64,000 nucleotides of DNA from a virus, in the IMG/VR virus record IMGVR_UViG_3300008113_000003, positions 1-64,000 of that record; one strand, 5' to 3'. Positions 1 through 7,078 of this stretch are shown piece by piece. Under the pieces are notes generated by a model. The model saw only the letters and a list, made by a program, of their open reading frames with translations, was not told the origin of the DNA and did no database searches. A program made the translations under genes and the position numbers. Position 1 is the stretch's first letter. Every line of letters begins with the position of its first letter.

Positions 1-275
1 TCTAGCCCATTGTCTAAACAATATTTAGTTATTTCGGGGTACCTATCTTCTTTGCATGCGGTAAAGATTACCACATATGCACCAGTTTGTTTTGCGGTAT
101 TTAAAATTTCAAACACACGTTTAAAGTCTTGGTTTTGCATCTTCCATGGGGAGATGGTATCATCATAATCACAAGCTATGATTATTTTACCATGTAATTT
201 CCATTCTTCTTCCAATCTTTCAAGATATGGAATTGACTCAGGATTCTTGTCAAAATATTCTTTCATTGTGCTCAT
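1..275 (-). CDS. HAD-family phosphatase, 3' end cut by window edge
   Basis: The frame opens with ATG at 275 and runs off the left edge, so only the first 91 residues are visible. Residues 30-42 read IIIACDYDDTISP, the DxDxT nucleophile motif of HAD phosphohydrolases, followed by a strand ending VVIFTAC that matches HAD motif II (hydrophobic strand then T/S). The substrate cannot be told. It is the last visible member of a minus-strand string and lies 2 bp from the next small gene. Family assignment is firm; function is unknown. Confidence 0.75.
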   Translation of the reverse strand, partial: MSTMKEYFDKNPESIPYLERLEEEWKLHGKIIIACDYDDTISPWKMQNQDFKRVFEILNTAKQTGAYVVIFTACKEDRYPEITKYCLDNGL

Positions 276-277
276 GC

Positions 278-385
278 TTAACGCTTATCAAAATAGGTGG
301 TGAATAATGCTAAAAGCGCAATACATACGCAAATGCCGATTACGATGATCCCCACAACTTGGGCTACTGGGTGTAAATTTTCCAT
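278..385 (-). CDS. 35-residue single-pass membrane protein
   Basis: A small frame MENLHPVAQVV... with one hydrophobic segment (about residues 8-29, rich in V, I, L, A) and a short charged C-terminus ending FDKR. It fits exactly between its neighbours with 1-2 bp gaps, which supports it being real. No family recognised. Confidence 0.5.
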   Translation of the reverse strand: MENLHPVAQVVGIIVIGICVCIALLALFTTYFDKR

Positions 386-386
386 A

Positions 387-1358
387 TTAAAATACGTTTT
401 GTTGTTTTACTAATGAATGAATTGTTTTGTGTCTTGAGAACGTATCCACAATGGTCCCGTCTCGAACATCTTTAACACTATTTGTACAATAGATACCGTC
501 AAAGTGTTGTACTAAGAAATCAAAACCAAAACTGAAGATACCGTGAGTTACAATCAGGTAATTCTTACCGTAATGTTCACGTTTAACGGAACTTGATAGT
601 TTTCTAACCTCATCAACCGCCTTAGCTATCTCAATGAATGTTCTACCCCCATCGCAAATGTCATCAATGATGAACACATCTTTATCAGCGTCATTTACTG
701 ACATAGGTACATTGGTGTAATCGATCTTACCTGTTTCAAGGTCACGATGTTTAGATGCGATGATAACCTCGTTTCTGTATTTAACCGCTTCAGCAACATG
801 AAACACTTTTTTCAACGCACCAGCATCTGGAGAGATGAATCGAACATTTTCAAAATTCTCTGCACTCCAAGTTTCAAAACCTTTTGATAAGAAGTAATCT
901 ACCAAAGCAAATGAAACAAGATCGATGTTATCTTCTTTTTCGAAGTTATTAATACACGCTTCAAGTACATCCGAATGCGGATCAAGAATTGTTACTTTAC
1001 TGTAACCTTGCGAGTTAATGATTGGTGCGATCACTGTCTTAACATAATTGATCCCACCTTCCATAAACTTACGGTCACTTCTGGCACCAATACAATATGG
1101 GATGTAAAGTTCGATGTTTTTAACACCAACTTCTTTCAATGCTTGTGTTGCACAGATGATAAGTTCAAGGTCACTAAAAGTGTTCAGCCTTGATTTAATC
1201 ATGATACCATGTTGCTTATCAGACTCTCTAAGTGATCCGAATGTGTTGTACCCATTTTCAATCAATCTTATCGATTGTTGACCATCAGGGAAACGACTAA
1301 GTTCATATTTGAATGTAAATATGTCGTTGGGGTTTACCAAGTTTAATGTTTCTGCCAT
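387..1358 (-). CDS. prs: Ribose-phosphate pyrophosphokinase (PRPP synthetase)
   Basis: 323 residues, the usual length for class I PRPP synthetases, which make PRPP from ribose 5-phosphate and ATP. Visible signatures: FPDGQQSIRL near residue 25 (the substrate-loop FxDGE region), IPYCIGARSDRKF near 86 (ATP-binding flexible loop) and DVFIIDDICDGGRTF near 226, the PRPP-binding loop. Phages often pair prs with nadV (nicotinamide phosphoribosyltransferase) for NAD salvage. No nadV is in this window, so that partner would have to lie to the left. Start chosen at the first ATG, which leaves a 2-bp gap to the upstream small gene. Confidence 0.9.
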   Translation of the reverse strand: MAETLNLVNPNDIFTFKYELSRFPDGQQSIRLIENGYNTFGSLRESDKQHGIMIKSRLNTFSDLELIICATQALKEVGVKNIELYIPYCIGARSDRKFMEGGINYVKTVIAPIINSQGYSKVTILDPHSDVLEACINNFEKEDNIDLVSFALVDYFLSKGFETWSAENFENVRFISPDAGALKKVFHVAEAVKYRNEVIIASKHRDLETGKIDYTNVPMSVNDADKDVFIIDDICDGGRTFIEIAKAVDEVRKLSSSVKREHYGKNYLIVTHGIFSFGFDFLVQHFDGIYCTNSVKDVRDGTIVDTFSRHKTIHSLVKQQNVF

Positions 1359-1360
1359 GA

Positions 1361-1483
1361 TTATTCTTCGTCTTTATTTATTTCGTCTTGTTGTTTTCTG
1401 ATTTCACGGTCATGTCTATATGCCATGATGCCAACCGCTGTTACTATTACAAGTAAGGTTGAGACTGCTACGATTACGTCCAT
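1361..1483 (-). CDS. 40-residue membrane protein
   Basis: Small frame with a hydrophobic N-terminal segment (residues 2-21, VIVAVSTLLVIVTAVGIMA) followed by a charged, coiled-coil-like tail (RHDREIRKQQDEINKDEE). It fills the gap between two genes with 2 bp to spare downstream. Likely a small inner-membrane protein; no function can be assigned. Confidence 0.5.
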   Translation of the reverse strand: MDVIVAVSTLLVIVTAVGIMAYRHDREIRKQQDEINKDEE

Positions 1484-1499
1484 ATTTTATAATTAATTT

Positions 1500-1887
1500 T
1501 TATTCTTCTTCATCAGTAAATTCATACCCATCCTCATCATAGTCATATTCCGCACAAGGATAAGGCCTACCTCTTTCATCCAAGTATTGCCAATATCCAT
1601 CATCTTCCTTGGTAATTTTGTCAACATGTTCATCCCCAGGATGTTCCAACATGTTCATCCCCAGGATGTTCAACCCAAGCCCAATCAACACCTTCAACAC
1701 CTTCGGGTAAATCTATAGGTAATCCCTCTTGTTCTTTACCGTAACGCCAATTGCATGAACACCCGATTTTATTATCGGGTTCCATCACGCAATCATCACA
1801 ATGAAATGGGTTTGCATTACCAGCGTAACCTGGCATATACATCCAAACGGCTTTTTTACCGCAATCACATTTGTGGTACTTCCCCAT
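1500..1887 (-). pseudogene. Small zinc-binding protein split by a 25-bp tandem duplication
   Basis: Two overlapping frames look like one broken gene. The upstream part (1630-1887, 85 residues) starts MGKYHKCDCGKKAVW and has CxC, HCDDC and CSC motifs typical of a zinc ribbon, ending ...VEHPGDEHVGTSWG. The downstream frame (1500-1700) continues ...EHPGDEHVDKITKEDDG and ends in an acidic tail. The sequence at 1622-1646 is repeated exactly at 1647-1671. Removing one 25-bp copy joins the two frames into a 120-codon gene reading EHPGDEHVDKIT across the join. The gene overlaps the exonuclease stop at 1887 by one base. Confidence 0.7.
1622..1671. repeat. Perfect 25-bp tandem duplication
   Basis: Two adjacent identical 25-bp copies (1622-1646 and 1647-1671; core CAACATGTTCATCCCCAGGA). 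Because 25 is not a multiple of 3 it shifts the reading frame of the zinc-ribbon gene that contains it. Confidence 0.95.
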
Positions 1888-2552
1888 TATTTTAAGTCTT
1901 TTAGTTTCATCAATACCTCAACCAATGTTACAGTATCTTTTTCACAGTAGTCTGTAATACCATCAATATCTTTTTTGGTCCAGAATGCTTCATGAACTTT
2001 ATTACCTGTAACTTCCATGTTCTTTGGTGATTCAATACCAAGGCTGATACACATCAACTCCAACGTACCCAATGAACCGAAAGCACCGCACGCCCAAATC
2101 TCTTTGGTGTCAATAACTTTCATGTCCCATGGTTTTGTGTCGTAAGTTGGTAAAATCTTTGGTAAAGACATACCGTTGATGATCATGCGTTTCTCAAGCA
2201 TCGGGATATCAAACCCTTTGATGTTGTGACCACATAAGGTATAACCCTTTGCATGCACACGATCCATAATATCTTTCGCACCTTCAAGAATTGTTTTTTC
2301 ATCTTCTCCTGAGAATGATTGAACTCTCACCTCACCAGCAACCATGAACGCAAAACTAATACAAACAATTTTAGCGAACTCAGGTGTCAACGCTGCTTTG
2401 TTAACAAACAATTGATCAACTGTACTTTCAGCTTCCTCTGAATATTTCTTCTGGAAATAATCCAAGTAATTGTTAAATTGGAAAGCCAAAGCTTTATTTG
2501 ACTTCTGTAATTTTTTGTAGGTAGCATCGCAACCCACGGTTTCGATATCCAT
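1887..2552 (-). CDS. DnaQ-like 3'-5' exonuclease (PolB-exonuclease type)
   Basis: 221 residues from the first ATG. MDIETVG is exonuclease motif I (DxE), CGHNIKGFDIPMLEKRM is motif II (N/GFD), and YCEKDTVTLVEV near the C-terminus is the YxxxD motif III of DEDDy exonucleases. It resembles predicted exonucleases related to the PolB proofreading domain. Oddity: motif I sits at residue 2, but the same frame continues upstream as ITPLDKILF, the expected first beta strand, with no ATG, GTG or TTG until it runs into the preceding gene. The true start may be non-canonical (ATT or ATA near 2579) or the start may be lost. Confidence 0.8.
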   Translation of the reverse strand: MDIETVGCDATYKKLQKSNKALAFQFNNYLDYFQKKYSEEAESTVDQLFVNKAALTPEFAKIVCISFAFMVAGEVRVQSFSGEDEKTILEGAKDIMDRVHAKGYTLCGHNIKGFDIPMLEKRMIINGMSLPKILPTYDTKPWDMKVIDTKEIWACGAFGSLGTLELMCISLGIESPKNMEVTGNKVHEAFWTKKDIDGITDYCEKDTVTLVEVLMKLKDLK

Positions 2553-2578
2553 GAAAAGGATTTTGTCTAATGGTGTAA

Positions 2579-3091
2579 TTATCTTTTTAATGTGATTATT
2601 GCGAAATAATAATCTTCATCATATTCGACATCTATGTCAGAGTTTTCTCTAATATCGTAATGACACATATCACAATCCCACAAAGCCGTTCTAACACCCC
2701 TCTTAAACTCTTCCATGTCAACAACGTTAAAAGGATCGATATGACACGTCAAAACTTTCGGGAGATACTTATCCTCAAGTTCTTTGTGATAATCCCGTAG
2801 AGCCAGCCAATTAGGGTCCTCAACGCCATGTAGTTTCTCATTATGGTTATCGTACCAAACATCACTTAATCTTTTAGCTTCAGCAAACTCTTCTGGGGTA
2901 ACGGTGATCACCCTACTAGTGTGAATCATATCAACATCAAGACAGGGTAAATCCTTCCTAACGATCTGCTCACCAACATAATACCCGATTTGGTATTCCA
3001 TTGTCATCTCTTTGATCCACTTAATCCTTGCGTTGCGGATTTCTTCACGCTCTTCAGGCGTTATATCAAATATTTTATTGCGCTTTATCAT
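2579..3091 (-). CDS. Conserved-looking phage protein, unknown function
   Basis: 170 residues, soluble, mixed charge, with Cys/His pairs near the end (WDCDMCHYD) and an acidic C-terminus before FAIITLKR. The ATG at 3091 (MIKRNKIFD) is preferred to the one at 3109 because it starts 1 bp after the upstream stop at 3093. Not recognised. Confidence 0.6.
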   Translation of the reverse strand: MIKRNKIFDITPEEREEIRNARIKWIKEMTMEYQIGYYVGEQIVRKDLPCLDVDMIHTSRVITVTPEEFAEAKRLSDVWYDNHNEKLHGVEDPNWLALRDYHKELEDKYLPKVLTCHIDPFNVVDMEEFKRGVRTALWDCDMCHYDIRENSDIDVEYDEDYYFAIITLKR

Positions 3092-3092
3092 A

Positions 3093-3497
3093 CTATTTTT
3101 GTTTATCAATTCTAATTACCGAACCCTGACCATACATTACTTGAATGTAATAAGACCCTAATTTATACATTTCACCAGTAAATTGGTTAGCGTAAATCTC
3201 ATATTCATCACCAACCTCAGAACCGTACTTCTCAGCTACCCCAAGTAAAATCCAAAATAATTTTTCACGTGGTTCATAACCTCTCCTATATTCACGATCT
3301 CTATATTTATCGGAACCATACCAGTTATCAAGATGTTCTATTGATCCGTCAATATCATCCTTAATACGATTCCACATACGATCAACCCATCGATCTTTAT
3401 ACTCGTCTTCTCGTCTAAGTTTCTCCGCAAATTTTTCCAAAGATTCTTTTCCTTCAGGGGAATCAAAGAATGCGTTTATTTCCTCAATGGTCATCAT
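3093..3497 (-). CDS. Unknown 134-residue protein
   Basis: A charged protein rich in D, E, R and Y (RWVDRMWNRIKDD, DKYRDREYRRGYEPREK). The stop lies 1 bp before the next start, and the start overlaps the upstream stop as ATGA, so it is translationally linked to the CCA-adding enzyme gene. No family recognised. Confidence 0.6.
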   Translation of the reverse strand: MMTIEEINAFFDSPEGKESLEKFAEKLRREDEYKDRWVDRMWNRIKDDIDGSIEHLDNWYGSDKYRDREYRRGYEPREKLFWILLGVAEKYGSEVGDEYEIYANQFTGEMYKLGSYYIQVMYGQGSVIRIDKQK

Positions 3498-4237
3498 TGT
3501 TCTGTTGTTGGTTTAAGCCACATACCCGTACCAAACATGATCTCAAGTATCCTCGGGTTAATTATTCTAATCTTCTCAAACAACTCAAGGGTTTTTAACG
3601 TGTCATGTTTCATCATCTTGAATACCTCATCTCTGATTCTTTCTTGTGAAACAACCAGTTCAAGTTTATCAACCACACTGTCCATCAAACAAGTTTCCAT
3701 TATTGATGTTGAGATGGTAAATCCTTTGGTAATTGAGAATCTAAACGCTCTTAATAACCTCAACGGATCATCCAACATAGTATCTTTAGCATCCAATGGG
3801 GTGATCAACACTTTGTTCTCCAAAGCTGACATACCATCAAAAAAGTCAATGATATTACCATTCTCATCTTTTGCAAGTGCGTTCAAAGTAAAATCCCTAC
3901 GCTGTAAGTCATCATGTAAAGTCCCAGGAAGAACAATTGGTTGTCTTGTATCTTTGAAATAACCAACTTCTTTACGGGCCATAACAAAGTCAGCCACACC
4001 CTCATATTTGTGGTTCTTAGGGAATTTCGCCCTGATTGTAAAGCAATCATTTGTTACCAAGAAGATTTCAAAACCCTCTTCCTTAAGGTAATTCTCAAGC
4101 ACATCAAACATATCGGGTGCAGAGTAATGGGTCAATAGTAACTTCTCGTCAGGAACGGCAACATAGTCAACGTCCTTAGATTGAAGCCCTAAGATCTCAT
4201 CTCTTACTTTTCCACCTACTTCATAAAACTTAAACAT
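3494..4237 (-). CDS. cca: tRNA nucleotidyltransferase (CCA-adding family)
   Basis: 247 residues. N-terminal FYEVGGKVRDEILG...DVDYV is the GG/DxD catalytic signature of class II tRNA nucleotidyltransferases and poly(A) polymerases. RRDFTLNALA near 130 and LDDPLRLLRAFRF near 175 are motifs B and C/D. It has only the catalytic head and neck; bacterial CCA enzymes are about 400 residues. Such enzymes add or repair the 3' CCA of tRNAs. Most tRNAs and the tmRNA in this window lack an encoded CCA, which gives it obvious phage substrates. Poly(A) polymerase activity cannot be excluded from sequence. Confidence 0.85.
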   Translation of the reverse strand: MFKFYEVGGKVRDEILGLQSKDVDYVAVPDEKLLLTHYSAPDMFDVLENYLKEEGFEIFLVTNDCFTIRAKFPKNHKYEGVADFVMARKEVGYFKDTRQPIVLPGTLHDDLQRRDFTLNALAKDENGNIIDFFDGMSALENKVLITPLDAKDTMLDDPLRLLRAFRFSITKGFTISTSIMETCLMDSVVDKLELVVSQERIRDEVFKMMKHDTLKTLELFEKIRIINPRILEIMFGTGMWLKPTTEQ

Positions 4238-4240
4238 AAC

Positions 4241-4795
4241 TTAATCCTCAAATAAATTAATTAGATACTTGTACATCTGATAATATTCGTGACCAGGATA
4301 TTCAACACCATCACCTCTAAGACCAAGTGCTTTGGTAAACTCCGTATTTTCTTTTTTATACATCTCAAACATACGACTACCTGTCATTTTTGAGTATTGT
4401 ACGTTAGCAATGCGATCACATAACTTAACAAATACAGCACCTGGTGTATTACGAATACCCTCATAGTATTTGTCGTTGGCACGTTCCTTTCTATTCTTAC
4501 CCTTCTCATTAGTTACAGCGTAAATAATATCCGCAGCTTCTTGACCTAAGGCATCTTTAACGTCATTGTAAGACACACGAGTATCTTCAATCAAATCGTG
4601 ACCCCAAGCACCAAGCATAATGTCGTTAACATCTTGGTTACCAGGGTGTAAATAATTCTTAGGTATCATCAGATACATAAATTTGTTAGCCATGTTAGCA
4701 ACCATGCGCAAATGAAACTCATAAGGCAAATACTTATCGTACATATGATTTGTATTCTCGTGTTGGGTTAATACCCATTTAATTTCTTTTTCCAT
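4241..4795 (-). CDS. RelA/SpoT-type HD phosphohydrolase (Mesh1-like)
   Basis: 184 residues made almost entirely of an HD domain. Metal-binding motifs: an N-terminal H (YEFHLRMVANMAN), WGHDLIEDTRV (HD plus ED) and VKLCDRIANVQYS (late D). HDLIEDT and KLxDRxxN are typical of SpoT/Mesh1 (p)ppGpp hydrolases. There is no synthetase or TGS domain. The phage could use it to remove alarmone (or NADPH, as shown for metazoan MESH1) in the infected cell. Family strong, substrate inferred. Spacing to the next gene is 3 bp. Confidence 0.75.
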   Translation of the reverse strand: MEKEIKWVLTQHENTNHMYDKYLPYEFHLRMVANMANKFMYLMIPKNYLHPGNQDVNDIMLGAWGHDLIEDTRVSYNDVKDALGQEAADIIYAVTNEKGKNRKERANDKYYEGIRNTPGAVFVKLCDRIANVQYSKMTGSRMFEMYKKENTEFTKALGLRGDGVEYPGHEYYQMYKYLINLFED

Positions 4796-4801
4796 ATTTT
4801 T

Positions 4802-5020
4802 TTAATTAATTTCATCCCAAAATCTTGGTGCGTTAGCCAGTGCGATTACAAAATAGATAGCGTAGAAAACTCTACCAATAATGGTTGTAAATAACCACCA
4901 ATTCATCGGGTTCATATCCCATGCAATGAAACAACCAATGACGTATATGAATAGGTTTGCTATTAACAAAGGTAATAACACCATCCAAATAACATTGAGT
5001 ATCGCTTTAATCCTGTACAT
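4802..5020 (-). CDS. Two-span small membrane protein
   Basis: 72 residues with two hydrophobic segments (about 5-32 and 38-62, with WWLFTTIIGRVFYAIYFVIALA). A TATCTTTG promoter element lies at 5033-5040, about 12 nt before the start. No family recognised. Confidence 0.55.
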   Translation of the reverse strand: MYRIKAILNVIWMVLLPLLIANLFIYVIGCFIAWDMNPMNWWLFTTIIGRVFYAIYFVIALANAPRFWDEIN

Positions 5021-5029
5021 AACTTTTTT

Positions 5030-5401
5030 TTACAAAGATAAGGTAAATAAATTTAACCGCCAAATAAAATCGCAAAATATAGCAGCCTTTGTCTTGGTTG
5101 ATATTATGCAATAAAAATACTTTCTGGTCTTCCATTTTTCTTTTCGGCCAAGGAAGGATACGGTTTCAAATGGGAATGATTCCTCATCCGTAAAATCATA
5201 TTTATCTTTCATCTCAACCTCGAACAAATAGCGCTGGCCATTGTGTTCTGTTACGATGTCAATACCATAATCCTCATCAAATGTTTCTTCTTTGATCACG
5301 TGACCCTTACTAACCAGATAAGCGATTAATAGTTGTTTACCAACCAAATCGTTTTCAGCGTAGGACTCGGCAACGAATTTCCTTGCTTCGTATAAGCTCA
5401 T
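5030..5401 (-). CDS. PD-(D/E)XK nuclease-like protein
   Basis: 123 residues. The pattern DEDYGIDIVTEHNGQRYLFEVEMK resembles the D...ExK core of PD-(D/E)XK nucleases (Asp in a strand, then E-V-E-x-K). N-terminal helices precede it. It could act in host DNA breakdown or as an effector. Fold assignment is by motif only. Its start overlaps the stop of the upstream membrane protein. Confidence 0.5.
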   Translation of the reverse strand: MSLYEARKFVAESYAENDLVGKQLLIAYLVSKGHVIKEETFDEDYGIDIVTEHNGQRYLFEVEMKDKYDFTDEESFPFETVSFLGRKEKWKTRKYFYCIISTKTKAAIFCDFIWRLNLFTLSL

Positions 5402-5622
5402 TAATTAAAATAGTTTTTGATTTTATCAGCCAATATGATGATGATAAAATAAATTAAAAAACATAAACCAATAAAAATACCAACTGGTGGTATTAGTAAT
5501 AAACTTTTTTTAAACTTGTTTAAGTTTTCTTCATAAATCTCATTGTAACCATCTTTAATTAAGACAGCAAAATAAAAATTACCCAATATGAGTAATACGA
5601 TTAGTAAAATAGATCCTAGCAT
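5401..5622 (-). CDS. Small membrane protein
   Basis: 73 residues with two hydrophobic stretches (LGSILLIVLLILGNFYFAVLI and SLLLIPPVGIFIGLCFLIYFIIIILA) separated by a polar loop; plausibly a two-pass inner-membrane protein. A TATTTAT late-type motif lies just upstream (5634-5643). Confidence 0.5.
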   Translation of the reverse strand: MLGSILLIVLLILGNFYFAVLIKDGYNEIYEENLNKFKKSLLLIPPVGIFIGLCFLIYFIIIILADKIKNYFN

Positions 5623-5663
5623 GTTATAATAATAATAAATATCGTTTATTAAGTAAAATGGAT

Positions 5664-6104
5664 TTATTTATATAATTCAATAAAATCACTGCAAACACCA
5701 AAAAAACCTTCGATGTTATCACCCTCAACTGGTTGATAAACTATACCACCAGGCACAACCTCACCAGATTCACACCACATGTAACCTCTATTTGTTAAAG
5801 ATATTTTATTACCGTCATGCCAAAAGAAATGTATATTACCACCTCTGGAATCCAGCTCAACAAATTTAGAAATAACCTCGATACTCTGGCAATGAATCCA
5901 TATTCTACTTCGGTTCCTTTCCAACCAATCAATATCTAATAAATCTTTTGGTCCATCGGTACCAAGATGTAACTTCCCATCCTTAACCCAGAGATCCAAC
6001 TTAACATCATAACCTTTGTTAATTGCTTCTTGGATGTATCTTTGTGTGTTTTCTAATTCTGAGTTAACACCATTAATATTACCTCTGTTGGATATTAGTT
6101 TCAT
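5664..6104 (-). CDS. GDPD-like TIM-barrel protein
   Basis: 146 residues opening LISNRGNINGVNSELENTQRYI...GYDVKLDLWV. This resembles the HRGxxxxxxENT...E.D signature of glycerophosphodiester phosphodiesterases, but the catalytic His is replaced by Asn (SNRG) and the protein is about 100 residues shorter than usual. It may be a degenerate or non-catalytic member. Stop and next start overlap by 4 bp (ATGA). Confidence 0.45.
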   Translation of the reverse strand: MKLISNRGNINGVNSELENTQRYIQEAINKGYDVKLDLWVKDGKLHLGTDGPKDLLDIDWLERNRSRIWIHCQSIEVISKFVELDSRGGNIHFFWHDGNKISLTNRGYMWCESGEVVPGGIVYQPVEGDNIEGFFGVCSDFIELYK

Positions 6105-6316
6105 GAGTTATTTCTTATGTGATCTTCGGTTTCTTGTGAATCATTTAATATCACCACTTCATTATTTTCTTCATCAACAGTTAATGTTGTGACTGGTTTA
6201 TCAACACGATACATGTATTGACCGTCAAGCATTCCGACTTCACCGTTAACCACGTTAAAATCTAAAAAGTCTTCTGGTAAGTTATCCAACCACGTCTTTA
6301 GTTCTCTTAATGTCAT
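6101..6316 (-). CDS. Small phage protein, unknown
   Basis: 71 residues, acidic, starting MTLRELKTWLDNLPEDFLD, a pattern common to small uncharacterised phage proteins. ATGA overlaps on both sides indicate translational coupling. Confidence 0.5.
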   Translation of the reverse strand: MTLRELKTWLDNLPEDFLDFNVVNGEVGMLDGQYMYRVDKPVTTLTVDEENNEVVILNDSQETEDHIRNNS

Positions 6317-6519
6317 AGTCTTTTGTTTATTTCATGGAGAACTTCTGTACTTTCAGAACGTTTATTGTAGACAGCATCCCATAGTGTTTTATTTTTAAAT
6401 TTTGGGTGTGGCTGCGTCTTAGCCCATCTTTCACCCCATTGAAAATCGTTGACTGTCCAAGTCAATTTTCTGTTTGGTTTCTTAACAAAGAAACTTCTAA
6501 TTAATCTAATCAAGTACAT
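6313..6519 (-). CDS. Small basic protein, unknown
   Basis: 68 residues, basic, Trp-rich (LTWTVNDFQWGERWAKTQPHP). It overlaps the upstream membrane-protein gene by 14 bp and the downstream gene by 4 bp. Not recognised. Confidence 0.45.
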   Translation of the reverse strand: MYLIRLIRSFFVKKPNRKLTWTVNDFQWGERWAKTQPHPKFKNKTLWDAVYNKRSESTEVLHEINKRL

Positions 6520-6730
6520 CTCCAGTGAATAAAAATATAAGTGGTACTATAACATATTTGATCCATATCAGAGCCATAAAAACTATAACGGTATATGTTA
6601 CAATCGCCACCCAATTGTATTGTTTTATTTTATTAAAAAACCCGATGTTTTCGAGCATTATGTATCCGCTTATAAATGGGTAGAATATCATACCCATAAC
6701 AAACGTTAATATTCTTTTTAATGTTTCCAT
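6506..6730 (-). CDS. Two-span small membrane protein
   Basis: 74 residues with hydrophobic segments at about 8-26 and 40-68 (VAIVTYTVIVFMALIWIKYV and VPLIFLFTGDVLD). Probably an inner-membrane protein; function unknown. Confidence 0.5.
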   Translation of the reverse strand: METLKRILTFVMGMIFYPFISGYIMLENIGFFNKIKQYNWVAIVTYTVIVFMALIWIKYVIVPLIFLFTGDVLD

Positions 6731-6732
6731 AA

Positions 6733-6942
6733 TTAATATTCTAGATCTTCAAAAATACGGATGCCAAAATCCCACACCAAGAAGTTAACGCTTATCACCC
6801 AAAGGTTTGTTGAAACACCAGTTTCAATAAAATTACCTTCTGGGTTGTGCGTAAAGTACGGACATGGTAGTAAAGCTATTTGCTTGAACCCACCTTTAGT
6901 CCAAGTCCTGTAACAATAACCTTCAATTCTAATTTTTTTCAT
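6733..6942 (-). CDS. Small phage protein, unknown
   Basis: 69 residues starting MKKIRIEGYCYRTWTKGG. This ATG is preferred to one 21 nt upstream because it forms an exact ATGA overlap with the stop of the preceding 45-codon gene. Aromatic-rich C-terminal half; no family assigned. Confidence 0.5.
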   Translation of the reverse strand: MKKIRIEGYCYRTWTKGGFKQIALLPCPYFTHNPEGNFIETGVSTNLWVISVNFLVWDFGIRIFEDLEY

Positions 6943-7076
6943 ATTCCTATTACCAATTCCCATTTAAGCCAACCGATTATTAATTCGTAGTTACCATTTA
7001 ACCATCTACTATGTGTTACTTTAACGTATGGTAACACATATATTTGGGACATGACTGTATCTATACCTATTCTCAT
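6939..7076 (-). CDS. 45-residue protein, unknown
   Basis: Frame MRIGIDTVMSQIYVLP... ending WELVIGI, between the thymidylate synthase stop and the next gene. It starts 3 bp after the upstream stop and ends with an ATGA overlap. Such tight packing supports it being translated. Confidence 0.4.
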   Translation of the reverse strand: MRIGIDTVMSQIYVLPYVKVTHSRWLNGNYELIIGWLKWELVIGI

Positions 7077-7078
7077 AA

